A DNA stretch of 11,157 bases from Candidatus Shapirobacteria bacterium. GTDB taxonomy: Bacteria > Patescibacteriota > Microgenomatia > UBA12405. Shown one piece after another: positions 1 to 7,705 of the stretch. The stretch covers positions 1 through 11,157 of the forward strand of contig JAHBAQ020000086.1 of the NCBI GenBank assembly GCA_018500045.2, given 5' to 3'. The position numbers were made by a program, and so were the translations under genes. Below the pieces are notes generated by a model, which was given only the letters and a program-made list of their open reading frames with translations, had not been told where the DNA came from and searched no databases. The number at the start of each line of letters is the position of its first letter. Position 1 is the first letter of the stretch.

Positions 1-602
1 CTATAAAATAAATGAAGAGGCATGGCAGCTAAAGCAATAGCTGACCAAAAACCCGATTTGAGGTTGAGACAAAAAGTAACCAAAAAAAAGATTAAAAGAA
101 TATCAGCTATACCAACAATTGATGCTGGAAATCGATAAATTAAATCTGAAGTGCCGAAAAGATAATAAAAAATTCCAGTTACTTGGGGTATGATCAAACC
201 GTGGGCAGAATACCGACCATAAGAAAAAATATTTTTTTGTTGATTATTAATAATCTGGAGAGCATTTAAGCCACCATCTCTGACTTGATCTCCAAGAGCA
301 ACAAAAGGAAAATCTTTGAGATAAATTAAGCGACTGACTAAAGCAAAAATAAAAACAATTGAAAGAGCGATCAAAAATTGCCGAGTAAAAAATTTTTTTG
401 GGAAGTTAAAATTAATTAGTTTTGGAAGAGTTAAGATGAGACCGGAAATAAGGCAAAGTAAATAACAAATTAGAGAAATCCATTTATAATTAAAATCTTG
501 ATCGAAATAACTGATTAATAAAGAAACCGATCCAAAGAAGATGAAAAAAAATTTTGATTTGTTTGAACCAAATAATTCAACAGCCTTAATTCTGTTTATC
601 AT
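1..602 (-). CDS. GT-C (PMT/GT39-like) membrane glycosyltransferase, N-terminal 200 residues, cut by the window edge
   Basis: An open frame without stops runs from an ATG at 602 to the left edge (200 codons), so the 3' end is missing. The protein begins MINRIKAVELFGSNK and has hydrophobic helices near residues 17-32, 41-60, 75-95 and 163-185. The first extracytoplasmic loop carries GDQVRDGG (D105, D109), in the place of the acidic motif that GT-C enzymes use for catalysis or metal binding. The later YRFPASIVGIADILL (156-170) matches the RxPS...G pattern of the PMT_2 / RgtA-D-like family. Such enzymes move a sugar from a polyprenyl-phosphate donor to an acceptor outside the membrane. The start lies 17 bases inside the upstream glycosyltransferase gene and has no Shine-Dalgarno sequence, so translational coupling is likely. 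The family call is fairly firm; donor and acceptor are unknown. Confidence 0.8.
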   Translation of the reverse strand, partial: MINRIKAVELFGSNKSKFFFIFFGSVSLLISYFDQDFNYKWISLICYLLCLISGLILTLPKLINFNFPKKFFTRQFLIALSIVFIFALVSRLIYLKDFPFVALGDQVRDGGLNALQIINNQQKNIFSYGRYSAHGLIIPQVTGIFYYLFGTSDLIYRFPASIVGIADILLIFFLVTFCLNLKSGFWSAIALAAMPLHLFY

Positions 603-2220
603 AAATCGGATGACGGGAGATATCTAAAATTTCTTGATAGTACTGCTGATTGTAAAACGAGGTTTTTTGATAAATTCTAATAGTCGGATGATCAAAAACA
701 GACCAGGTTTCTTCGGCGTTTTCAGAATTTAAGAAAAGATAAGGTGGATTTTCGATTTTCTTGATTTCAGTAAAACCAAGTTGACCGGAAAACAAATTTT
801 GATAATAAAGATTGGCAACAGGGAAATTGCTATTATTCCGATTTTTAAAAACGCGGCGGGAGGGGACAAAAATATAGTCGCTTTCTGATAATAATCGCGA
901 CAACTCATTGGTAGAGTCTGGGTCAGTTTCCAGCTTATAAAAGTCAAAATCTGTAACAGATAAATTTGATGGCAATAATGGTAGACCCATTACATTATTA
1001 CTTTCGGAAAGAACATACGATCCGGCGGGGATATGATCAACGATCCATTCGGAAGCAGTAAAACGAGTATCTGGTTGAAAATATAATCTTAAAAATAATA
1101 TTCCGGGAAGAATTGAAAGAATAATTAAACCACAGAAAAAAAATTTATTTTTAATAAAATCAAAGAGAAAGCAACTTAAGATTGGTAATATAAAAAAAAT
1201 TGGGGAAATATACCTAGTCCATTTAGTATAGAGTTGCCCGTTGTAGAAAAAGATGACAGCAGAAGAGATTAATAAAATTTGCCAGTATTTATTTTGATAT
1301 TTTTTGGTTTTAAAGATTAAAACTAGACCGATGAGTGAAATAACTGTAACAGGAATACCGTTAGTGTAGGGAAAAATATTTTTTATTTGGAATAAATATG
1401 GAGTGGTGTTTAAAAACTGGTCAGTATAAAAGATTTTGTTTTTACCGGTTGAAAGCAAGACTTCATACTCAACCGAAGATTTAAAGTCGCTTTGATTAAA
1501 AATAAATTGAGGAGAAAAAATAATACTAAATAAAACTGTGGTTATGATAAACAGACCGGTGTTTTTGATAATATTTAGAAATTTCTTGTTGATAATGAGA
1601 TTGAGAAGAAGACTTAAGAAAATTGGACCAGTAAAAATCAGAGCAGAAATTTTAGTAGCAATACCAATGCCGCTAATTAATCCAGCTAAGAGAATATACT
1701 TGAAATTAGTTTTGTGGAGAATTTTAAAACTAATAAAAAGATTAAGAGTAAAAATAAGAATTAAAATCGATTCGTTGGTGCCAAAATGGGCTAATTGAAT
1801 TAATCCAGGGGTAAAAATCATGGTGATCACCAATAAATATCGACTAATTTTATTTTTAAATAAATATTTTGAAATTTGATAAATAAAAAATACCGATAAA
1901 CACGAAGCGATGGCAGAGATTGTTCTTAAAATAAAAATTGATTGCTCAAAATTGGGAGCGACAGGACCATTAAATCCGGGCAAATGTGCTATTAAACGAT
2001 AGCTTAGAAAACCAACTATTAGAGGAAATTGACCATAGGCATAGTTAGACGGATTAATATTGTCCGGTTTCATGGTTGAAAGGGCTAAGGCGTCTCGATT
2101 CTCGTCCGGATGGAAGAAAAATCCATTTCCCCAATCAAGTTTAATGAACCTGGTTAGAATTAAGATGATGGATAGAAAAATGAAAACAGATATTCGAATC
2201 TGTTTTTTTTTAAATAACAT
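586..2220 (-). CDS. GT-C (PMT/GT39-like) membrane glycosyltransferase with C-terminal extracytoplasmic domain
   Basis: A 544-residue polytopic protein. After the first helix (residues 10-24) comes FFFHPDEN, whose D39-E40 pair is the acidic motif of PMT_2-type enzymes. A second loop has HFGTNES (145-151), and a late helix has KWTRYISP (334-341), a typical R-Y-x-x-P element. Roughly ten to twelve membrane helices fill residues 10-380. Residues 386-544 are soluble and start with TASEWIVDHIPAGSYVLSE, a pattern often seen at the head of the periplasmic domain of such enzymes. Expected role: transfer of a sugar from a polyprenyl-phosphate carrier to a protein or glycan on the outer face of the membrane. 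Its start overlaps the UbiA-family gene by 11 bases (ATGTTATTTAA) and its end overlaps the next glycosyltransferase by 17, so the three are probably one translationally coupled unit. The substrate cannot be read from the sequence. Confidence 0.85.
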   Translation of the reverse strand: MLFKKKQIRISVFIFLSIILILTRFIKLDWGNGFFFHPDENRDALALSTMKPDNINPSNYAYGQFPLIVGFLSYRLIAHLPGFNGPVAPNFEQSIFILRTISAIASCLSVFFIYQISKYLFKNKISRYLLVITMIFTPGLIQLAHFGTNESILILIFTLNLFISFKILHKTNFKYILLAGLISGIGIATKISALIFTGPIFLSLLLNLIINKKFLNIIKNTGLFIITTVLFSIIFSPQFIFNQSDFKSSVEYEVLLSTGKNKIFYTDQFLNTTPYLFQIKNIFPYTNGIPVTVISLIGLVLIFKTKKYQNKYWQILLISSAVIFFYNGQLYTKWTRYISPIFFILPILSCFLFDFIKNKFFFCGLIILSILPGILFLRLYFQPDTRFTASEWIVDHIPAGSYVLSESNNVMGLPLLPSNLSVTDFDFYKLETDPDSTNELSRLLSESDYIFVPSRRVFKNRNNSNFPVANLYYQNLFSGQLGFTEIKKIENPPYLFLNSENAEETWSVFDHPTIRIYQKTSFYNQQYYQEILDISRHPIYDKQN

Positions 2221-3139
2221 AGATAATAGTGATCATCATTAGTCCCCAAAATAGGATGACTAAAAGCAAGGGAATATCAGTGGCGATGACCTTTTCTGGT
2301 CTTTCCCCTTCTTCCATTTCAAAAATAATTTGGCCATAACGCATAAGACCAAAAATAACCGGAAGTAGGGTGATCATATACCATTTTCGTCCTAAAGCTT
2401 TGGGAAAATTATCTAAAAGAAAGTTGTGAATTAGACCGTCAAAAATAATTGGTTCTTCAAAAAAAGTAAACATAGCATAAGCAATTAAAGTACAAACGGC
2501 AAACATAGTAGTGTAAAAATCGAGTAAAGTTTTGTCGTAACCAGCTAGGGAACTTCTGGTTTTGGTACCGGTATGACTGAATTCGGTACGACGTTTACCG
2601 CTAGCCAAAAATAGAGAAAGAAAAATGACAGCTAACATAATCCATACAGGCAAATGATAACCACTGGCCAATTCGCCGGCGTAGGCACGAATAATAAAGA
2701 AAAAAGCAATGCCAATAATATCAACAACCGCTTTCTTTTTGAGAATAAAAGAATAAAGATATTGAAGAATAATAAAAACTAAAGAAATGGTAAAAAATCC
2801 AGAACTTACACTTCTAGAGATTAGTAAACCTAGAATAAACAGAGATATTGCAACAAAAATAGCGGTTTTTTCCTCGACATCTCCGCGGGCGATAGGACGA
2901 TTTTTTTTGGCTGGGTGAAGACGGTCTTTTTCGACATCAACCACATCGTTGATTAAATATGAAGATGATGAAAGTAAACAAAAAGTAATAAAAGCCCAGA
3001 GACTTTTTAAAAATATCGGGGTATTAAAAAGTTGACCATTTAAAATAACAGCCGCAAAAAGACTTAAATTCTTGATCCATTGAATTGGTCTTAAGGCTTC
3101 GAGAACAGCCATTATTTTGACTTGGCTTATTTTTAGCAT
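2210..3139 (-). CDS. UbiA-family prenyltransferase, decaprenyl-phosphate phosphoribosyltransferase-like
   Basis: 309 residues with about eight or nine membrane helices. The first Asp-rich motif is N64-D65-V-V-D68-V-E-K-D72, followed directly by RLHPAKKNRPIARG (73-86). The HPxKxxRPxAxG continuation is the signature of 5-phosphoribosyl-1-diphosphate:decaprenyl-phosphate phosphoribosyltransferase (the mycobacterial Rv3806c group) rather than of quinone or heme UbiA enzymes. A second acidic site lies around D140, after the YSFILKKKAVVD segment, and the basic loop SGKRRTE (180-186) is also typical. The family joins PRPP to polyprenyl phosphate at the cytoplasmic face, giving a lipid-linked pentose phosphate. 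The DprE1/DprE2 epimerase genes that complete the arabinose pathway are not in the window. It lies 18 bases downstream of the surface-protein gene and overlaps the next glycosyltransferase, which could use its product. A start at M10 (3112) is possible; the longer form is kept, though no Shine-Dalgarno sequence supports either. Confidence 0.85.
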   Translation of the reverse strand: MLKISQVKIMAVLEALRPIQWIKNLSLFAAVILNGQLFNTPIFLKSLWAFITFCLLSSSSYLINDVVDVEKDRLHPAKKNRPIARGDVEEKTAIFVAISLFILGLLISRSVSSGFFTISLVFIILQYLYSFILKKKAVVDIIGIAFFFIIRAYAGELASGYHLPVWIMLAVIFLSLFLASGKRRTEFSHTGTKTRSSLAGYDKTLLDFYTTMFAVCTLIAYAMFTFFEEPIIFDGLIHNFLLDNFPKALGRKWYMITLLPVIFGLMRYGQIIFEMEEGERPEKVIATDIPLLLVILFWGLMMITIIYVI

Positions 3140-3157
3140 AGGTTATGTTACCAGGAA

Positions 3158-4432
3158 TCAGCTTTTTTTGTAATAAATAAGGGCGAAACTTAGAGCAATA
3201 AAAGCAGAAAATAAAAGCATAACTGTAGGTAGACTGTCGCCACTTCTGGGAACACCAGAGGAAGTACTTGGTTTTGTGACCGGAATAGGAGTGGCGGTTG
3301 GCTTAGGAGTAGAAGTGGGCGTGGAAATAATTTTAGTTGGAGTTAGTGTCGGTTTTTTGGTTGGAGTAATGGTTTTACTTGAAGATGAAGCAGAGAACGA
3401 GGTGTTTGATTCGGCAGCTAAAACTGTGAACTTACGCGTAATAATATTGTTTTTTTCGTCGGTGACAGTAATGGTATGTTCTCCCGGAGTAAGATCTTGT
3501 GGTGGCGACCAATTCCAACTACCGTCAGGGGCTACTTCAGCTTGGTCATTAATAGTGACCGGAGACTCGACTTTTATTTTTAGAGTTGATTTTGGTTGGC
3601 CAGTGCCAAAAAAATCAGGTCTTTTGGCGGATATTTCTTCGTTACTTTGTGGATTGGTAATATTTAATTGATAATCAGATTGAAGATCATAATTACCATC
3701 AAGACGACTTTGATCACTAACATTGTCAATTACTGGTGGTGGATTGAAGACATTTTCTCCGAGAATGATGTCTGGGACAGGATTATTATTTGAACTATTG
3801 CCAACTACTTCAGTTTGATTGTACTCAGGGGCAATGACAACAAAATTTTCTTCTGTATTAGATGGCGGACTAAACCAATCGTTGAGTGATTCACTAAAAC
3901 TGGTTGATAAAGGGATATTCCAATTACCCGATGAAGTGACTAAGGCTGATAAGGGTGAGGCACCAGAAATATTAAGATAAATAATAGCCTCGGAAGCAGG
4001 AGACTTGTCCGGCTTAAAAACTCTACCCCAGGCTAAGTTGGAATTGGGTATGTCCCTATCGGGTTTTTTGGCAGTTTTGAACGTATATTCATCGGAGGTG
4101 TAATTGTTACCATCACTAATGACGGTGAATTGGTAAACCTTAGAATTTTCGAGATTATTAATTTCAAAATAGTGAACTGTTTTTTTATCCCGACTATCAT
4201 TGGTAATTTGATTATTAATATTGACAGTGACGGAACAATCTGTGGAAGTGGTAAATGAGATTGAGGCTGAGTTGTGAGTAATATTGGTTACCTGAGGATT
4301 GATTGGTTCACATGTACCACTGGCCCGACTTGATGTGTTGGTGGTTCTTTGACTAAGGCTAACACCAAGAAAGGTGGTACCTAATAACAAAACCAATCCT
4401 AAGATAGTAGGAATTTTCTTTTCGTTTCTCAT
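3158..4432 (-). CDS. Secreted, membrane- or wall-anchored surface protein with FnIII-like and Ig-like domains and a Thr/Pro stalk
   Basis: 424 residues. An N-terminal hydrophobic segment (about 8-27) after a basic MRNEKK head serves as signal or anchor. Residues 46-120 look like a fibronectin type III domain (SASISFTT, the VHYFEINNLENSKVYQFTV region, YTFKT). Residues 132-223 resemble a carboxypeptidase-regulatory-like beta domain (WGRVFKPDKSPASEAIIYL). Residues 256-338 fit a bacterial Ig-like domain (RPDFFGTGQPKSTLKI, DGSWNWSPP, LTPGEHTITVTD). Residues 341-393 are a Ser/Thr/Pro/Lys-rich stalk. The tail is VPRSG (394-398), a hydrophobic helix (about 400-420) and YYKKS, the layout of a sortase sorting signal or a simple C-terminal anchor. 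It starts 5 bases after the 105-residue protein. A role as adhesin or pilus-associated surface protein is inferred from architecture; the actual ligand is unknown. Confidence 0.8.
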   Translation of the reverse strand: MRNEKKIPTILGLVLLLGTTFLGVSLSQRTTNTSSRASGTCEPINPQVTNITHNSASISFTTSTDCSVTVNINNQITNDSRDKKTVHYFEINNLENSKVYQFTVISDGNNYTSDEYTFKTAKKPDRDIPNSNLAWGRVFKPDKSPASEAIIYLNISGASPLSALVTSSGNWNIPLSTSFSESLNDWFSPPSNTEENFVVIAPEYNQTEVVGNSSNNNPVPDIILGENVFNPPPVIDNVSDQSRLDGNYDLQSDYQLNITNPQSNEEISAKRPDFFGTGQPKSTLKIKVESPVTINDQAEVAPDGSWNWSPPQDLTPGEHTITVTDEKNNIITRKFTVLAAESNTSFSASSSSKTITPTKKPTLTPTKIISTPTSTPKPTATPIPVTKPSTSSGVPRSGDSLPTVMLLFSAFIALSFALIYYKKS

Positions 4433-4437
4433 AAAGA

Positions 4438-4755
4438 TTATTCCGAAATGGCTGGTTTAATTTTTGATGAAACACTAGATTCTGATTGATTTTTGACAGG
4501 TGACGGACTAACAGTTTGAGTGTCAATAATAAAATTAATTTCTCCGGAATTAATTATTTCTGGACGATTTTGTATTTCCTGAATAATACTGGTATCGAGA
4601 TTAGAGTCTATTTTATTTAATAACTGACTAGTATCAATGTTTTGACTTGGTCCTATAAGGTTGGCATAACTTTTTTGGACGATTAAGACGAAGCCGGTAA
4701 TGGTGGTAAAAATAGCTATAAATATAAAATAAAGAGAGATTTTGTTTTTGTTCAT
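4438..4755 (-). CDS. Small membrane-anchored protein of unknown function in the pilNO cluster
   Basis: 105 residues that I do not recognise. A basic MNKNK head is followed by one hydrophobic helix (residues 7-26), then a polar extracytoplasmic part of about 75 residues. This includes a helix-like stretch (SQLLNKIDSNLDTSIIQEIQ, 43-62), a short beta-like INFIIDTQ, and a Ser/Pro-rich end (TVSPSPVKNQSESSVSSK). The start codon shares one base with the stop of the pilO-like gene (TAATG), so the two are very likely translationally coupled, and the next gene starts 5 bases downstream. Its place after pilN and pilO is where PilP stands in classical type IV pilus operons, but it has neither the lipobox cysteine nor any visible PilP beta-domain pattern. 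A positional analogue is only a guess. Confidence 0.75.
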   Translation of the reverse strand: MNKNKISLYFIFIAIFTTITGFVLIVQKSYANLIGPSQNIDTSQLLNKIDSNLDTSIIQEIQNRPEIINSGEINFIIDTQTVSPSPVKNQSESSVSSKIKPAISE

Positions 4756-5372
4756 TATTTTTGAGGGAGATAAAAAAGGTTGGCGCTAACATTTAAACTT
4801 AATTGATTGCTCAAAGAAGAACCATCTAAACTGGTTTGACTAATTGTAATGTTGTCAATATTTATAAGTCTTCGAGTATTGGCTAATTTTTCGATACAAC
4901 TAATAATTGGTAAATAAGATCCAACAGTGGTGAAGTTAAGTTGAAAAGTATTTGTTTTGTCGGCATTATCGTTGTTTTCCCCCAACATAAAACCAAGTTG
5001 TTTGATAGGAGTAGAGACTTCTTTTGACACGGAAGAAATAGTAGCTGCTGACTGATAAAAATTGGGGTTGGTGGGATAGCTTGACTCTAAAACCGAATAA
5101 TCCTCCTGGATTTGGGCAAATGAATCCTGAGCTTTCATAATACTACTAATTTTAGTTGACATAGCGGCAGAAATAGTTTCTTTGGATTTTATTTCCCCAA
5201 TCAAAGAAGAAATAGCTGAAGCTGTAGGCATAATAGCAAAAAACAAAAAGATAGCGACTAGAAAAAAAGTCGAGGCAATTTCTAGATATCTCAGAAACCG
5301 CCTATTTTCTGACTGGAGGCGGATGTATCGATAAAGAGGTTGAAGCCTGAACCAACTAGTTTGCTCGATCAT
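4755..5372 (-). CDS. pilO: PilO-like type IV pilus inner-membrane alignment protein
   Basis: 205 residues with the PilO layout. There is a short cytoplasmic N-terminus rich in Arg and aromatic residues, one membrane helix (31-50), and a coiled-coil-like helix (56-97). Then comes a YPTNPNFYQ turn leading into a helix (SAATISSVSKEV) and a ferredoxin-like beta-alpha-beta unit (FQLNFTTVGSYLPIISCIEKL, 143-163, then RRLINIDNITI, 167-177). The combination of Gly-x-Tyr, an Ile/Leu helix, Arg-Arg-hydrophobic and a beta strand is characteristic of PilO. In pilus machines PilO pairs with PilN and links the cytoplasmic PilM/ATPase side to the envelope. It overlaps the pilN-like gene by four bases (ATGA) and the next gene by one. 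The sequence is divergent, so the call rests on architecture, these motifs and neighbourhood together. Confidence 0.75.
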   Translation of the reverse strand: MIEQTSWFRLQPLYRYIRLQSENRRFLRYLEIASTFFLVAIFLFFAIMPTASAISSLIGEIKSKETISAAMSTKISSIMKAQDSFAQIQEDYSVLESSYPTNPNFYQSAATISSVSKEVSTPIKQLGFMLGENNDNADKTNTFQLNFTTVGSYLPIISCIEKLANTRRLINIDNITISQTSLDGSSLSNQLSLNVSANLFYLPQK

Positions 5373-5941
5373 GTTTTTTTGGCTAAATTTTTAAAGATAA
5401 CCGACAGTGAGATGGTGTAGTTATTTTCTTTTGGTTTTTTTTCAATTTGGTTTATTTTGACATTCTCAATGTCTGAATTGGACATTAGGTTGGAAATGAA
5501 ATCAATCACCGAATCTTCAGAAAAGGCAGTTATATTAGCGTTGGCATTAATTTTTTTGGTAATAGGATTTACTAAAATAGATAAATCTTGATAAATTAAA
5601 CCTTGGGGAGTACTGCTGACAAGTGAATTAATTTTGGAACTATAATCTTGGGTTTGACTATAGGAACTCTTGATAAAAGTAAGTCTTTTTTGGAGGGATA
5701 AAAATTCAGACTCAAACTCTTGGGTACTTTCAAGAATTGCCTGTTTTTGGCGAATTAAATCAGAAAGGTCAGAGTTTTTTCTATCAAGCCAAAACCTGGA
5801 TAAGAAAGCAGAAATAACAATTAATTCTGTCAAAGTCATTACCCAACGACCAACAGTGGTAGCCCATTTGATAAATCTGGCGTTAAATGAATTTGGATTA
5901 TCCGAATCCGGCAAAAGGGAAAGCTCTTTTTTGATAGCCAT
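5369..5941 (-). CDS. pilN: PilN-like type IV pilus assembly protein
   Basis: 190 residues. The N-terminus KKELSLLPDSD (4-14) resembles the conserved x-INLLP segment through which PilN docks onto cytoplasmic PilM. A membrane helix follows (about 31-50), then a coiled-coil-like helix (56-95: QKQAILESTQEFESEFLSLQ and beyond). The C-terminal region (113-185) has the beta-alpha-beta pattern of PilN/GspL-type ferredoxin-like domains (INANANITAFSEDSVIDFIS, then VKINQIEKK and NNYTISLSVIF). It heads the cluster pilN-pilO-105-residue protein-surface protein, with a TATACT box 6 bases before the ATG. The gene upstream is murJ, not pilM, which is unusual because pilM normally comes immediately before pilN. 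The start is supported by the LSLLP motif lying right at the N-terminus. Confidence 0.75.
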   Translation of the reverse strand: MAIKKELSLLPDSDNPNSFNARFIKWATTVGRWVMTLTELIVISAFLSRFWLDRKNSDLSDLIRQKQAILESTQEFESEFLSLQKRLTFIKSSYSQTQDYSSKINSLVSSTPQGLIYQDLSILVNPITKKINANANITAFSEDSVIDFISNLMSNSDIENVKINQIEKKPKENNYTISLSVIFKNLAKKT

Positions 5942-5947
5942 ATATTC

Positions 5948-5953
5948 AGTATA
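5948..5953 (-). promoter_or_regulatory. Candidate -10 box for the pilN-like operon
   Basis: On the minus strand TATACT lies 6 bases before the ATG at 5941, so transcription would start at or very near the start codon. The -35 position 17 bases further upstream reads TTTAAT (5971-5976, weak). If real, the pilus and surface cluster can be transcribed separately from murJ, whose stop is 73 bases upstream. Confidence 0.5.
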
Positions 5954-6014
5954 TATGACTAAGTTGGGAAATTAAATACTTACAGAAATAAATTTAGTCA
6001 GGGAAATATTTAGA

Positions 6015-7652
6015 CTAATTTGACGGGGTAATTTTGTAAAAGATTTTTTTTAAAAAATACTGGAACTTAAGAAAAAATTTATGATAATCTTTGAGTTCTT
6101 CGATATGAAGCCGATAAGCTGTAAAAAAGTAGGTGGTTGCACCTATTAAACTGGAAATAGAAAAAACGATAGCTAAAGGCAGAACTCGGGTAGTGTCAAG
6201 AATAAATAAGTCAAGGAATTTTAGACTTAACCAGCTAACTAATCCCATAATTAGCGAAGCAAAAAGCATTTGATTAACTTTTTTAAGAGTTTTGGTCCAA
6301 TCAAAACCGTCAACAATTTTAATAAAAAAGTAAAATAAACCAACTAATTGGGTAATATTACCAATGCTGGAACTAATAGCTAGACCAACAACACCAAGGT
6401 TGGTGTAGTTGACCAAAATATAACTGGTAGCAATATTGGTGAATAAAGAAATAAAAGAAACTTTAAAAGGGATTTTGGTATTGTGAAGAGCGTAAAAGGC
6501 TCGGATTAAAATTTGGATAATAGCTTGACAAATAATGGCCGGAGTTAAAAAGGCTAAAATCCTGGCGGTAGTGAGAGTGGCTGACCAAGGAAATTCATGT
6601 GAACCAAATAATAAACGAACGATGGCTAATCTTTGAACTAAAATAATGACAGTGACTGGTAAAGCCAAGAAAAGACTTTGTAAAAGAATTTTATTAACGG
6701 TTTGACGGAAGTTATCCAGTTCATTTCGGGCGATGTTTTTGGATAACATAGGGAGGGAGGCTTGACCGACGGTAGTACCAAAAATACGACTAGGGAGATA
6801 CATTAATTGCAAAGCTAAATTAAGAAGTGAGAGTGAACCAGCAGAAAGTGAGCTGGCGAAAAATAAGGTAACAGTGTTTTCAATTTCACCTAAACCAAGC
6901 GATAAACTACGAGGAATCATAAGACGAAAAACTTCTTTGACTTCGGTTAGTTTTGTATTTAAGAGTAAAGAATAATGGAATCCTTGACGGTGGACCGCTG
7001 GAATTTGAATAGCCATATGGAAAAATGCACCAATTACAGTGCCATAAACAACACCGTGAATACCAAAGGCCGGAGCTAGAGTAAAAATACCAATAATAAT
7101 AAATAGGTTATAAACAATAGGAGAAAGTGCTGGGAGAATAAAAATTTGATTGACTTGAAGAATGGCGGTCAAAAAATTACTGATGAGAAAAAATATTTGA
7201 GCTAAAAGCAAAACTCTGGTTAATTCGACCATTAAATTTATTTGGTCACCAGTAAAACCAGAGGCAATAAGAGAATTGAGTGGTTTGGTAAAAATGAGAG
7301 CAATAAGAGCAGCAACAGAAAAAACAATAACTAAAATATTGATAACGTTTGAAGCAATTTGATAAGCCCGTTTTTCATCTTTTTGAAGGGCACTGGAAAA
7401 AACCGGAATAAAAGAAGCTGATAAAGCGCCGGTGACTAAAAGTTTAAAAATTAAGTCAGGAATTCGGAAAGCGGCATTGTAAGCGTCGAGGTCAGCAACA
7501 CAACATTTAAAGAAAGCAGCATAAAGAAAACGACTACGAAGAAAACCTAATATGGCCGAAAGACCGAAGGTAACTGCCAAGACTAACGAGGCAGAAAGAA
7601 TGGTGTGTTGTTTTTTTTGGCTTAAAAGACTGATATGTTCAGACAACTTCAT
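6015..7652 (-). CDS. murJ: Lipid II flippase MurJ (MviN family)
   Basis: 545 residues, hydrophobic almost throughout, with room for the 14 helices of the MOP-superfamily flippase. The N-terminal part has LGFLRSRFL (R39, R41), then DLDAYNAAFRIPDLIF (54-69) and LLVTGALSASFIPVF (71-85). These are the MurJ-typical arginines of helices 1-2 and the GALS-x-x-FIPVF signature. R248 in MIPRSLSLG and the RAFYALHNTKIPFKVS segment (384-399) are also typical. MurJ flips the lipid-linked peptidoglycan precursor from the inner to the outer face of the membrane. The last 30 residues (about 516-545) are a basic cytoplasmic tail. The ATG is preceded, 6 bases away, by a TATAAT box, so it is probably the first base of a leaderless transcript. 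It diverges from rpsT over 53 bases and leads the long minus-strand run, 73 bases upstream of pilN. One oddity is an adjacent Cys-Cys pair (50-51) in the first loop. Confidence 0.95.
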   Translation of the reverse strand: MKLSEHISLLSQKKQHTILSASLVLAVTFGLSAILGFLRSRFLYAAFFKCCVADLDAYNAAFRIPDLIFKLLVTGALSASFIPVFSSALQKDEKRAYQIASNVINILVIVFSVAALIALIFTKPLNSLIASGFTGDQINLMVELTRVLLLAQIFFLISNFLTAILQVNQIFILPALSPIVYNLFIIIGIFTLAPAFGIHGVVYGTVIGAFFHMAIQIPAVHRQGFHYSLLLNTKLTEVKEVFRLMIPRSLSLGLGEIENTVTLFFASSLSAGSLSLLNLALQLMYLPSRIFGTTVGQASLPMLSKNIARNELDNFRQTVNKILLQSLFLALPVTVIILVQRLAIVRLLFGSHEFPWSATLTTARILAFLTPAIICQAIIQILIRAFYALHNTKIPFKVSFISLFTNIATSYILVNYTNLGVVGLAISSSIGNITQLVGLFYFFIKIVDGFDWTKTLKKVNQMLFASLIMGLVSWLSLKFLDLFILDTTRVLPLAIVFSISSLIGATTYFFTAYRLHIEELKDYHKFFLKFQYFLKKIFYKITPSN

Positions 7653-7658
7653 ATGTGT

Positions 7659-7664
7659 ATTATA
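7659..7664 (-). promoter_or_regulatory. Candidate -10 box for murJ (leaderless)
   Basis: A perfect TATAAT on the minus strand, with 6 bases (ACACAT) between it and the murJ ATG at 7652. A start about 7 bases downstream would make the A of ATG the first transcribed base. The region at the -35 spacing (TATACC) is a poor match, so the box stands mainly on the -10 hexamer and its position. Confidence 0.55.
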
Positions 7665-7669
7665 AATTC

Positions 7670-7698
7670 TTGTAAAAGATTGGTATATAGGATAGAAT
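7670..7698 (+). promoter_or_regulatory. Sigma-70-type promoter for rpsT (leaderless)
   Basis: TTGTAA (7670-7675), a 17-base spacer and TAGAAT (7693-7698) form a well-spaced promoter. The ATG follows 7 bases after the -10 box, so the predicted transcript begins at or one base before the start codon. It lies back to back with the murJ promoter in a 53-base divergent region. Confidence 0.65.
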
Positions 7699-7705
7699 AT
7701 CTGTC

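Noticed and set aside
729..947. Short minus-strand frame inside the C-terminal domain of the second glycosyltransferase
   Set aside because: Out-of-frame shadow; the glycosyltransferase frame covers it fully and shows family motifs on both sides.
3276..3671. Plus-strand open frame of 131 codons opposite the surface protein
   Set aside because: It is the antisense of the Thr/Pro-rich stalk and Ig-like domain; its Val/Gly-rich start merely mirrors ACC/CCA codons, and it resembles no protein.
5670..5975. Plus-strand open frame of 101 codons opposite the pilN-like gene
   Set aside because: Antisense shadow of a gene with a coherent PilN architecture and a well-placed promoter box.
5956..6000. 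Seven-base inverted repeat (TGACTAA / TTAGTCA) with a 31-base loop between murJ and the pilN-like gene
   Set aside because: The arms are short, the loop is long and there is no T-run, so neither a terminator nor an operator can be claimed; chance is likely in AT-rich DNA.
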